From the NCBI GenBank assembly GCA_947465645.1, contig CANIBQ010000099.1, positions 1 through 17,602 of the forward strand: a stretch of DNA of 17,602 nt, given 5' to 3'. A program made the position numbers and the translations under genes. Source of the stretch: Acidobacteriota bacterium. GTDB taxonomy: Bacteria; Acidobacteriota; Vicinamibacteria; Vicinamibacterales; UBA2999. The notes below the pieces were generated by a model. That model worked only from the letters and a program-made list of their open reading frames with translations. It was not told the origin of the DNA and ran no database searches. This document shows, piece by piece, positions 8,241 to 14,535 of the stretch; the stretch's first letter is position 1; each line of letters opens with the position of its first letter.

Positions 8241-8271
8241 AAAGGCCGGCGATCGCCGGCCTTTTCTGTTT
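8241..8271 (+). terminator. Strong intrinsic (rho-independent) terminator
   Basis: A perfect 10-base-pair stem (arms AAAGGCCGGC and GCCGGCCTTT) around a GATC loop is followed by TTCTGTTT, giving a T-rich tail on the plus strand. The nearest plus-strand gene upstream is the transporter, about 300 bases away, so the hairpin may end that read-through or a short local transcript. It insulates the DUF6152 gene that starts at 8321. Confidence 0.85.
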
Positions 8272-8320
8272 ATGGAGCGCCTGGGTATCGCTACAATCGG
8301 CCTCGACTGGGGGAACTGCG

Positions 8321-8716
8321 ATGACGCGACGTGTCGTATTGGCTGTATCGCTCGGTGTGTTCGTCAGTGCCGTGTCCGCTCTTGCCCATCACAGTGCGGC
8401 CGCGGCCTACGACACTGGCCACAAGATCTCGCTGAAGGGCACGGTCACGAAAGTGGAATGGAAGAACCCGCACGTCTTCTATTACCTGGACGTGGCGGAT
8501 GCCTCCGGCCGGGTGACCAACTGGTCCGTCGAGGCTTCGACGCCGAACCAGCTCTATCGGAGTGGCTGGCGGAAGGACGACCTGAAGACCGGGGACGCCG
8601 TCACTGTGACTGACTCGTCACCGGCCAGGAACGGGTTGCCCAAGGTGTACGGCGGCACGTTGACGCTGGCGGATGGCCGGAAGGTCTTCAGCGGCTCCGC
8701 GGCGACCGATCAATAG
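8321..8716 (+). CDS. DUF6152 family exported protein, copy 1
   Basis: 131 residues. The signal peptide is about residues 1-22, with TRR at residues 2-4 and an SALA cleavage site, so the mature protein is predicted to begin His23-His24-Ser. The family core follows: LKGTVTKVEWKNPH (His51 in the NPH), a LDVAD strand, NWSVEASTPNQL, a GW (RSGWRKDDLKTGD) and a closing strand VTVTDSSPA. This is a small, probably all-beta periplasmic domain of unknown function. GGGGG 7 bases before the ATG is the ribosome site, and TACAAT at 8292-8297 is a possible -10 box without a clear -35. It follows a strong terminator and is convergent with the DTL-signature gene at 8750 (33-base gap). Three further copies lie within 6 kb. 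The predicted His-His N-terminus could bind a metal; that is inference. Confidence 0.8.
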   Translation: MTRRVVLAVSLGVFVSAVSALAHHSAAAAYDTGHKISLKGTVTKVEWKNPHVFYYLDVADASGRVTNWSVEASTPNQLYRSGWRKDDLKTGDAVTVTDSSPARNGLPKVYGGTLTLADGRKVFSGSAATDQ

Positions 8717-8749
8717 CCGCCTCCGCCAAGGCTTCGGCGCCCGGGGGAT

Positions 8750-9466
8750 CTACTTCGGGAACGTCGGCGGCTTCTTGTGCTCGGGCCCCTGCACGCCCGC
8801 CACGGCATCGCCCAACGAGCGTTCGTTGTCGGCGCACCGCGCCGGCATGAGGCGAACGTCCTTGGCCATCCTGCGCACGTTGCGTCCATAGGTGAAGGGT
8901 TTCGTGTAGAACACCGGATCGTTGATCGTCACCGTCAAGCGGATGGCATCCGGACCGGTCTTCTGGAAGCGCTCCGTCATCCGCAGCTTGTCACTGTGCT
9001 CGAAACCCGCCGTGTCGAGCCAGGTTTCTTCCCTCATCCCGATGGTATCGACGACGAGGGTGTCGCCTTCCCATCTGCCGATCGAATGCCCCATCCACTC
9101 CGGGTAGTCGAGGATGTCCTCAGGGTGCCTGCGCCCATCGGTGTAGATCATTCGATAGTCGATGTGCTCCGTGATGATCGCGACCAGATCGGACGTCTGG
9201 ATGATCTGGAACGGATTGGTCGACTGCAATCCTCTCGTCGGGCCGTAGGGCAGGCACTTGTACGACGGTGAATTGGCCATATCGACCTTGCGGTATCGCT
9301 CCGCGCCGAACGGCGTGAGGGAGATGTCTTCTCCCGGCAGGAGCATCCCGGAAATGTCGGCCGCGGGAGAAATCCAGATGCCCGTGAAGTCCGGACGCGA
9401 CTGGACGGCCACGGTGCCACTCGCGATGACGAGCGCAAGAACGGTAGCGGCAAGTGTTTTCGGCAT
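8750..9466 (-). CDS. Uncharacterised exported protein with DTL-signature, copy 1
   Basis: 238 residues. Signal peptide about 1-22, then the family's opening motif RPDFTGIWI. The core reads IIQTSDLVAIITEH, MIYTDGRRHP, PEWMGHSIGRWEGDTLVVDT and TWLDTAGFEHSDKLRMTERF, then a DPVFYTKPFT strand. The same order of motifs occurs in the genes at 12450 and 13447 in this window, so they are paralogs. The alternating strands and conserved Trp/Gly suggest a beta-rich secreted domain. I know no biochemical function for the family. The tail ends in a proline- and lysine-rich segment (GPEHKKPPTFPK). It is the last gene of the minus-strand run, 32 bases after the lipoprotein, and points at DUF6152 copy 1. The ribosome site is weak (AAGGTGG about 10 bases upstream). 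Confidence 0.75.
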   Translation of the reverse strand: MPKTLAATVLALVIASGTVAVQSRPDFTGIWISPAADISGMLLPGEDISLTPFGAERYRKVDMANSPSYKCLPYGPTRGLQSTNPFQIIQTSDLVAIITEHIDYRMIYTDGRRHPEDILDYPEWMGHSIGRWEGDTLVVDTIGMREETWLDTAGFEHSDKLRMTERFQKTGPDAIRLTVTINDPVFYTKPFTYGRNVRRMAKDVRLMPARCADNERSLGDAVAGVQGPEHKKPPTFPK

Positions 9467-9498
9467 GTCGTCACGACCACCTTTTCGAGCGTGGCGCC

Positions 9499-10188
9499 TC
9501 AGCTTCGGACGAGGGCGACGTCCATTCGAGTATCGACCTGGACATCAACGGTTTTCGTCTGCGTCACATGGCCCGACGCGTTGACGGTAAAACTGATGGG
9601 GCCCTGGACGATCGTGTTGAACGTGTAACGTCCGCTCGCGCTCGTCGTCGTGCTGCGCCCTGCATCTGGACCGAATGTGATTCGAACGGTCGCGCCGGCG
9701 ATCGGACGCCCAGTATTGGCCTCGGTCACGACCCCGGACAGGACAAACGCCGAGAGGATGGCCTTCGTGGCGACGGACACGCTGTCCGTGCCGTTGTCGT
9801 CGGTGCTCAGCACACGGACCTGCACATGAATGGCAGGCACGCGCGTCCGGTCGGGATCGGCGATGCTGAGCTTCTTGGACTCGACCGTTCGGCCGGGCCC
9901 CACACGCGGGACGGCATCGGCGCCGAAGGTCGCCGTATAGCCGTTGTGAAACTGCAGGTCCACCGCTTTGACCGTCGCGCCGGTCTGCCCTTTCGTTTCG
10001 TGCAGCTCGAAGCGCACGTGGTAGACGTGTCCCGCCTCCACGGTCAATTCACGGACGGCCTCGATGGATTCCACGGCGATCGCGGCCGTGACGAGTTCGG
10101 TTGGGGCCGTGGCGGCCCCGCAACCGACAAGAATTCCGCCGGCGGCCAGTAACGCGACGATGAAGATCCGGGGATACCTGATGACCAT
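9499..10188 (-). CDS. Lipoprotein with C-terminal carboxypeptidase-regulatory-like domain
   Basis: 229 residues. The signal peptide ends in a lipobox, LVGC, with the lipidated Cys at 23; Gly at +2 gives no inner-membrane retention signal, so it is probably attached to the outer membrane. The middle, about 30-145, is a beta-rich stretch with no recognised family. Residues about 148-225 match a carboxypeptidase-regulatory-like fold (SGVVTEANTGRPIAGATV, then SGRYTFNTI and a final MDVALV strand), the same domain type that starts the TonB receptor in this window. In other proteins such domains mediate binding or scaffolding. No strong ribosome site is seen. It lies 23 bases after the decayed propeller gene and 32 bases before the DTL-signature gene, all on the minus strand. 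Function unknown. Confidence 0.75.
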   Translation of the reverse strand: MVIRYPRIFIVALLAAGGILVGCGAATAPTELVTAAIAVESIEAVRELTVEAGHVYHVRFELHETKGQTGATVKAVDLQFHNGYTATFGADAVPRVGPGRTVESKKLSIADPDRTRVPAIHVQVRVLSTDDNGTDSVSVATKAILSAFVLSGVVTEANTGRPIAGATVRITFGPDAGRSTTTSASGRYTFNTIVQGPISFTVNASGHVTQTKTVDVQVDTRMDVALVRS

Positions 10189-10211
10189 AGGCGCTGCGAA
10201 ACAGTCAGACC

Positions 10212-10789
10212 TTATTGCAGACGGGACAGTTGCTCGAGCAACTTGCCCCTCGGACTATCGGCGGGCACGAACCGCTGCACGCGCTCGCCGGCGAACACCT
10301 CACCGGTGTAGATGTAGCCCCTCGAGTCGGTGGCGATCATGTGAAGGCCGAAGAACTGGCCGCCGCTCTCCCCCCCACGGTCCGAGGTTTAGCCACGCTT
10401 CGTTCCTGGCGGCGAGAGCATCAGCTCCTTCACGAACGTGCCGTCTTTCGTCGTGACGTGGATGCGGTCCGCGGCGCGATCGGCGGCGTGCGGTTCTTGT
10501 CGATGTGGATCGTCGATGGCGGCCGGGCGCAGCAATCCGACACGCCGAGCTCGGCCTCGAGCTCGAGGTTCGTCAGATCGTTCGGGCGGTTGTACACCCA
10601 GACCGTGTCGTCGTTGGGCGCGACGGCGAGGCCGGTGACGCCGCCAAGCTTCCACTTGTTCGGCAACGGTTTGGGCCAGTCCGGGTCGTACTTATAGCGT
10701 GGCGCGCCTTGACCCTGTGCGCCGACGGCGACATACAGGGCCATCAGGCACACGCCCGCGCTGACTACGGCTTTGCTCCTAGCGGCCAT
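10212..10789 (-). pseudogene. Decayed NHL-type six-bladed beta-propeller gene with internal deletions
   Basis: Three pieces of one propeller protein are recognisable on the minus strand. Piece A (10789-10493) has a signal peptide and the usual start YKYDPDWPKPLPNKWKLG, VTGLAVAPNDDTVWV and VSDCCARPP. About eleven bases later piece B (10481-10392) resumes in another frame with DRIHVTTKDGTFVKEL, which belongs much further along such proteins, and ends at a TAA at 10391-10389. Piece C (10376-10215) is in frame with B beyond that stop and reads QFFGLHMIATDSRGYIYTG and ERVQRFVPA to the natural end. About 183 residues remain of a family usually near 330-380 (recalled, not measured), so roughly half is missing. 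The start overlaps the DUF6152 copy 2 stop by 11 bases, so the gene was once coupled to it. Decay and a misassembly would look alike here. Confidence 0.75.
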
Positions 10790-11153
10790 AGAGGAGCATT
10801 TCCTTCCCGGTGGGCATCACCACCTTCTGCAGGCGCAGAACATTCGAGCCGTCGGAGAAGCGATACCCGATAGCCGTGATCACGTCCCCCTTCTTGAGGG
10901 TGTTCGTGCCCCAACCATTTCCCGCCATGCGGGTGATGCTGGGACCGCCGACGTTCCACTTCTCGATCTTGCCGTCGGCGTCGACGTCCAGGCCAATCAT
11001 CACGTGTGGATTGGCCCAGTCGTACCCGGTGACCGTGCCTTTCACGGTGATCTCCCGCGACGTATTCACCGGCCACGAGTGATGTGCGAATAACGGACCG
11101 GCAGCGGCAAGGATCCCGACTGCCGCGAGTGCAAGGATTTGTCGCCTGGTCAT
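10779..11153 (-). CDS. DUF6152 family exported protein, copy 2
   Basis: 124 residues from the ATG at 11153, with GGAGG 8 bases upstream; a GTG at 11156 is a possible alternative. The signal peptide is about 1-23, beginning MTRRQILALA (an RR pair that could suit Tat export) and ending PLFA, so the mature protein would start His24-His25-Ser. The family core is present: VKGTVTGYDWANPH (His50), a LDVDADG strand, KWNVGG, NGWGTNTLKKGD and a final strand with TGKEMLLYGR. Exported, function unknown. It sits 30 bases after the aldolase-like gene, and its stop overlaps the start of the decayed propeller by 11 bases, which indicates a single transcript. Confidence 0.8.
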   Translation of the reverse strand: MTRRQILALAAVGILAAAGPLFAHHSWPVNTSREITVKGTVTGYDWANPHVMIGLDVDADGKIEKWNVGGPSITRMAGNGWGTNTLKKGDVITAIGYRFSDGSNVLRLQKVVMPTGKEMLLYGR

Positions 11154-11183
11154 CACGCATACCTCCGAAACACGTGTTACGGG

Positions 11184-12011
11184 CTAGATCGGCTCGACGC
11201 CGGCGCGCGCGCAGAAATATTCCCACGCGCGATCGAGCGCCAGCGGCGAGAACTGTGTCGCACGCGAGAGCTCGACCTCGGCATCCGACAATCCTCGCGG
11301 CGTACCGATCGCCATCGCCTGCAACTGCACTTCCGCGTTGATCTTGAGGTAGATGGCCGCGATCACCGCCTGCTTCAGCGACGCGGCCGCGACCACCGCG
11401 CCGTGGCCGCGCATGAGCGCACAGGTGTTGCGGCCCAGCGTGGCCGCGAGATCGCGGCCCTGGTCCATCGTGCGCACCAGCATGTCCGTCTCCTTGAACT
11501 TGGCGGCGATATCCCAGAGCGGCACCTCCGGGCCGATGACGGACGCCACGTGCACGACCGGCTCCAGCGTGCGACCGGTGATGCCAAACGGGAGGACCGA
11601 ATAGGCATGATTGTGCACCACCGCGTTGACGTCGCTGCGCATCTCGTAGATGGCGCCGTGAATCATGCGTTCACCGTAGGGCGTGCGATTGTCGGGGTCG
11701 AGCGAGCGGCCATCCTGCTCGAACCGGATCAGGTCAGGGAACTCGACGAGCTCGGGGCTGCGTGAGCGCGCCATGATGTAGCGTCTCGGATTCTCGGGAT
11801 CCCGCACGCTGACATGCCCGAACGCATCGACGACCTCCTCGCGCGCAAGGATCCGATTGGCCGCGACCAGGCGTCTGAATTCGATTCGATCCGTGAGCCG
11901 TCCGGCGTCCTGTGCGAACGCCGCACGCGCGGCGAGCGGCCCCGCCGCAAGCATGCTGAGGGCGGTGCGAACGAACTCACGGCGAGCGACGCGTGCGTCC
12001 GGGCTGTTCAT
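11184..12011 (-). CDS. Exported class II aldolase/adducin-fold protein, decarboxylase-like
   Basis: 275 residues. Residues 1-34 look like a Tat signal: ARREFVRTALSML, then an alanine-rich stretch ending AAFA. The body is a class II aldolase fold. Zinc-site histidines are His133 and His135 (VVHNHAYS) and His203 (MRGHGAVV); Glu114 sits in PYGERMIHG at the catalytic position. The usual GNxS motif of aldolases is replaced by FGHVSVR (about 64-70), as I recall for the 3,4-dihydroxyphthalate decarboxylase-type branch. A metal-dependent decarboxylation of an aromatic acid, or a retro-aldol reaction, is possible. Export is odd, because related enzymes are cytoplasmic. The start overlaps the DUF6152 copy 3 stop as ATGA, with no Shine-Dalgarno sequence of its own, so it is translationally coupled. 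DUF6152 copy 2 follows. Confidence 0.82.
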   Translation of the reverse strand: MNSPDARVARREFVRTALSMLAAGPLAARAAFAQDAGRLTDRIEFRRLVAANRILAREEVVDAFGHVSVRDPENPRRYIMARSRSPELVEFPDLIRFEQDGRSLDPDNRTPYGERMIHGAIYEMRSDVNAVVHNHAYSVLPFGITGRTLEPVVHVASVIGPEVPLWDIAAKFKETDMLVRTMDQGRDLAATLGRNTCALMRGHGAVVAAASLKQAVIAAIYLKINAEVQLQAMAIGTPRGLSDAEVELSRATQFSPLALDRAWEYFCARAGVEPI

Positions 12012-12430
12012 GGCTGTTGCGGTGCTGATGCGCCGCGGCCGCGTGCCCCCTCCCCCGGGAGGGAACCCAGCTTGCTACCGTCAGGGAGCAAGGCCTGCAC
12101 GAGTTGGCCAAACGGTCCACCGTTTGCGGCGACCCGCAGCGTGACCGTCACTTCGTCCCCCGGCTTGAAGGACCTCGCGCGATAGCCCTCAAGATAGATC
12201 GTGTTCGGGGCCTGAGTTTCCGCACGCCACAGCACGGCCTGGCCGTTCTCCCCTTTGACGTCAACTGCCAGCACACAGTGGGGATTGGACCACAGCCATG
12301 TCTTGACAGTGCCTTTCAACGTCACGAATGTGTCTGCGTAGAGGAACGTGCCGGTGTGATGTGCTGCCAGGGGACCTGGCATCAGAAGCCCGACAACAGC
12401 AGCGAACACGACCGCCCGCCCATTTCTCAT
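12008..12430 (-). CDS. DUF6152 family exported protein, copy 3
   Basis: 140 residues from the ATG at 12430, chosen because GGAGGGG lies 6 bases upstream and it gives a compact signal peptide; an in-frame start at 12445 adds five residues. Signal peptide about 1-23 ending PLAA, so the mature N-terminus is predicted as His24-His25-Thr. The core carries LKGTVKTWLWSNPH (His51), LAVDVKG, LWRAETQAPNTIY, an EGY in place of the usual GW, and SFKPGDEVTVTL. It has a longer C-terminal tail than the other copies, rich in Gly, Arg and Pro. It follows the DTL-signature gene by 19 bases and overlaps the aldolase-like gene by 4 bases (ATGA), so all three are one operon. Function unknown. Confidence 0.78.
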   Translation of the reverse strand: MRNGRAVVFAAVVGLLMPGPLAAHHTGTFLYADTFVTLKGTVKTWLWSNPHCVLAVDVKGENGQAVLWRAETQAPNTIYLEGYRARSFKPGDEVTVTLRVAANGGPFGQLVQALLPDGSKLGSLPGEGARGRGASAPQQP

Positions 12431-12449
12431 TGTGCACCCCTCCATTCGA

Positions 12450-13340
12450 CTACTTGCCGCTGCTCACGGCATCGCCATACATCTCGTTGTAGGCGGCGAT
12501 CTCTGACGGCGAGCAGTACCGCGTCATCACGTCGGTTCGCGGATCCTGCAACGCCAGCGGCATCTTCATCGTCTGCCACGGTCGTGTGTACATTTTCGGG
12601 TCTTCGATCGTCTCTGACCATTCCAACGAGTCATGGTCCAGGCGCCGGAACGTCTCCGTGACACGCAACTGGTCGCTGATCGGGCGGCCCGTGTTGTCGA
12701 GCCACACACGCTCTTCCGGCATGGTCCCAACCGTCTGGACCTCGAGCGTGTCATCGTCGAGCCACGTGCCGACCGAGTACCCCCACCACCGCGCTTCACG
12801 GAACTTGCCGTCTATTTCCACGCCGCCGTCCACTAACGTGGGGAGCGAGCGGCCGTCGGTCCAGATGATGCGCCACCGGTTGTCGTACTGATACAGCATC
12901 GCGAGCTTGTACTCGTCCTGGAAAATCTGGATGCCGAGGTCGTAGTGATTGTGGCGCGCCATCCCCAGCGGCTCGCAGCGAACCCTGGGATCGTTGGTCG
13001 CAGCCGGGGAGACCGCGTCGATGCCCTCGAGAGCCTTGTGGGACTTGTACACGGCCAGGCCGTAGGGCGTGTACGGCAGCTCATTCTCGGGTCTGCCGTT
13101 GTTTGGCTTCAGGTGCACGCCGAATGACTGATTCGTGACCTGCCGGTTTCCTGGTAACCCACCCCACATCCCGGCAAGGCTGCGCCTCGGGGCCGGTTTC
13201 CTGTCTTTCTCCGAGAGTGGCGGGCGAACCGGAACCGGGTCGGGCCAGGTCGGAGTGCCACTCGTCTGAGCAATCGGCTCAGCTGGAAAGAGCGCCGCGG
13301 TCAACAAGCCGATCACCAAAACCCCAGGGCGACTTCGCAT
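12450..13340 (-). CDS. Uncharacterised exported protein with DTL-signature, copy 2
   Basis: 296 residues from the ATG at 13340, which has GGGAGG 7 bases upstream and starts a clean signal peptide (MRSRPGVLVIGLL ... PIAQ). A GTG at 13394 preceded by AAAGGAGG is a rival start but would put 18 polar residues before the signal. The mature part has an insertion relative to its paralogs (about 30-115), then RVRCEPLGMAR, IQIFQDEYKLAMLYQ, RIIWTDGRSLP, ARWWGYSVGTW and DDTLEVQTVG, then VWLDNTGRPISDQLRVTETF and DPKMYTRPW. The DTLVVDT consensus is degenerate here (DTLEVQT). No function is known for the family. It heads the minus-strand run and is followed 19 bases later by DUF6152 copy 3, the same pairing as in the plus-strand operon that diverges from it. 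Confidence 0.78.
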   Translation of the reverse strand: MRSRPGVLVIGLLTAALFPAEPIAQTSGTPTWPDPVPVRPPLSEKDRKPAPRRSLAGMWGGLPGNRQVTNQSFGVHLKPNNGRPENELPYTPYGLAVYKSHKALEGIDAVSPAATNDPRVRCEPLGMARHNHYDLGIQIFQDEYKLAMLYQYDNRWRIIWTDGRSLPTLVDGGVEIDGKFREARWWGYSVGTWLDDDTLEVQTVGTMPEERVWLDNTGRPISDQLRVTETFRRLDHDSLEWSETIEDPKMYTRPWQTMKMPLALQDPRTDVMTRYCSPSEIAAYNEMYGDAVSSGK

Positions 13341-13446
13341 ATAGGAACCTCCCTCGGACCCTCCCGTTCCAGCAGGTCCGGATTCTATCTCCACTGGTCA
13401 GCCTCCTTTCGTGTAATCTCTGCGTCGAAGAAAGGAGCGTTAGAGG
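13341..13446. promoter_or_regulatory. Divergent intergenic region between two DTL-signature genes
   Basis: This 106-base region must hold promoters for both the minus-strand run and the plus-strand pair. It contains a perfect 8-base inverted repeat, CTCCTTTC at 13403-13410 and GAAAGGAG at 13430-13437, 19 bases apart. Read on each strand these are the same Shine-Dalgarno-like sequence facing outward, 7 bases from a GTG at 13394 and 9 bases from the ATG at 13447. TAGAAT on the minus strand near 13382-13387 could be a -10 box; no good -35 is seen. Confidence 0.4.
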
Positions 13447-14172
13447 ATGTGCAACCGTCTCATCGGCCTGGTCCTCGCGGTGGCGACACTGGCATGTTCG
13501 TCCCCCATGTTCGCGCAGACGGTCCGTCCACGGGACCTGTCTGGAGTGTGGGTGAGAGCGCAGGGGTACGGCCGCAGCTTCAACCCAAAAGAGGAGCCTC
13601 CGATGCAGCCCTGGGCAGCGGAGCGTTTCCGAGCCGCCCGGCAGGGCATCAGCGACCCCACGCAACAGGGACGAGACGAACTGGACCCGGTGGTCTCGAA
13701 CTGTGCTCCGGTTGGCATGCCGCGGCTCATGCTGTTTCCCCGCGCCTTCGAGATCATCCACGTACCTGACCGGATGCTCATGCTGTTCGAGTGGGATCAC
13801 ATGGTGCGGCAGATCTTGACGAATGGGCAGAAACCGCCTGAGGATCCGGATCCCATCTGGCTGGGGTACTCGACGGGCCGGTGGGATGGCAACACGCTGG
13901 TCGTCGACACGGTAGGCCTGACCGACCAGACCTGGCTCGATAGCGTCGGGCATCCGCACAGCGACGCGCTGCGCGTCGTGGAGCGCATCCGGCGCGTGAG
14001 CGCGGACACCCTGGAGATCGACTTCACGTTCGACGATCCGAAAGCGTACTCAAAGCCCTGGACGGGAAAGGTCGGCTACACGCGGATGCCAGGCTGGCAG
14101 ATCATCGAACATTTCGCGTGCGAGAACAAAGAGTTGTACGGCGACATCCTGTTGAAGGGAGCACAACAATGA
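13447..14172 (+). CDS. Uncharacterised exported protein with DTL-signature, copy 3
   Basis: 241 residues. Signal peptide about 1-23 (MCNRLIGLVLAVATLACSS ... FAQ); a Cys at 17 lies inside it, but LAC-S is only a weak lipobox, so a lipoprotein is possible. The family motifs are clear: RDLSGVWV, NCAPVGMPRLMLF, FEIIHVPDRMLMLFEW, RQILTNGQKPPEDP, IWLGYSTGRWDGNTLVVDTV, TWLDSVGHPHSDALRVVERI and DPKAYSKPWTG. The C-terminus ends with an EHFACENKELYGDIL segment. GAAAGGAG 9 bases upstream is the ribosome site. Its TGA overlaps the ATG of DUF6152 copy 4 as ATGA, the tightest DTL-DUF6152 pairing in the window. Function unknown; the coupling suggests the two proteins act together outside the cytoplasm. Confidence 0.8.
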   Translation: MCNRLIGLVLAVATLACSSPMFAQTVRPRDLSGVWVRAQGYGRSFNPKEEPPMQPWAAERFRAARQGISDPTQQGRDELDPVVSNCAPVGMPRLMLFPRAFEIIHVPDRMLMLFEWDHMVRQILTNGQKPPEDPDPIWLGYSTGRWDGNTLVVDTVGLTDQTWLDSVGHPHSDALRVVERIRRVSADTLEIDFTFDDPKAYSKPWTGKVGYTRMPGWQIIEHFACENKELYGDILLKGAQQ

Positions 14173-14531
14173 ACAGGTTATTGACTGTCCTGGTGGCCGC
14201 CGGTCTGCTCATGGCCGCCGGTCCGACATTGGCCCATCACTCCATGGCGATGTACGACTCGACGCGCGCGATCACCCTGACGGGGACCGTGACGGAGTTC
14301 CGGTTGACCAATCCTCACATACAGATTCTTTTCGACGTGAAGCCCGAGCAGGGCGACATCCAGCATTGGAGTTCCATCGGTGACAATCCAGTGGTCTTGC
14401 GCAGGAAAGGCTGGAACAGGAACACCATCAAGCCCAACGATCAGATCACGATCACCGGCTATCCCGCGAAAGACGGCCGCCCCCTCATGACGACCGACAA
14501 GCTCGTGTTAAACGGCAAGGAAATGGACTAA
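14169..14531 (+). CDS. DUF6152 family exported protein, copy 4
   Basis: 120 residues from the ATG at 14169, which overlaps the preceding stop by 4 bases and has AAGGGAG about 8 bases upstream; a longer frame from 14118 would lie inside the previous gene and lack a signal peptide. Signal peptide about 1-22 (MNRLLTVLVAAGLLMAAG ... TLA), giving a mature start His23-His24-Ser. The core has LTGTVTEFRLTNPH (His50), LFDVKPE, HWSSIGDNPVV, RKGWNRNTIKPNDQITITGY and a last strand ending NGKEMD. It is the shortest and cleanest copy. The next gene, the VKOR fusion, converges with a 4-base gap. Function unknown; no metal-binding data can be read directly from sequence. Confidence 0.8.
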   Translation: MNRLLTVLVAAGLLMAAGPTLAHHSMAMYDSTRAITLTGTVTEFRLTNPHIQILFDVKPEQGDIQHWSSIGDNPVVLRRKGWNRNTIKPNDQITITGYPAKDGRPLMTTDKLVLNGKEMD

Positions 14532-14535
14532 TCCA

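Noticed and set aside
13449..13461. Treating DTL copy 3 as a certain lipoprotein because of Cys17
   Set aside because: LAC followed by Ser is a poor lipobox and a normal signal cleavage site (FAQ) follows, so I kept it as exported with lipoprotein only as an alternative.
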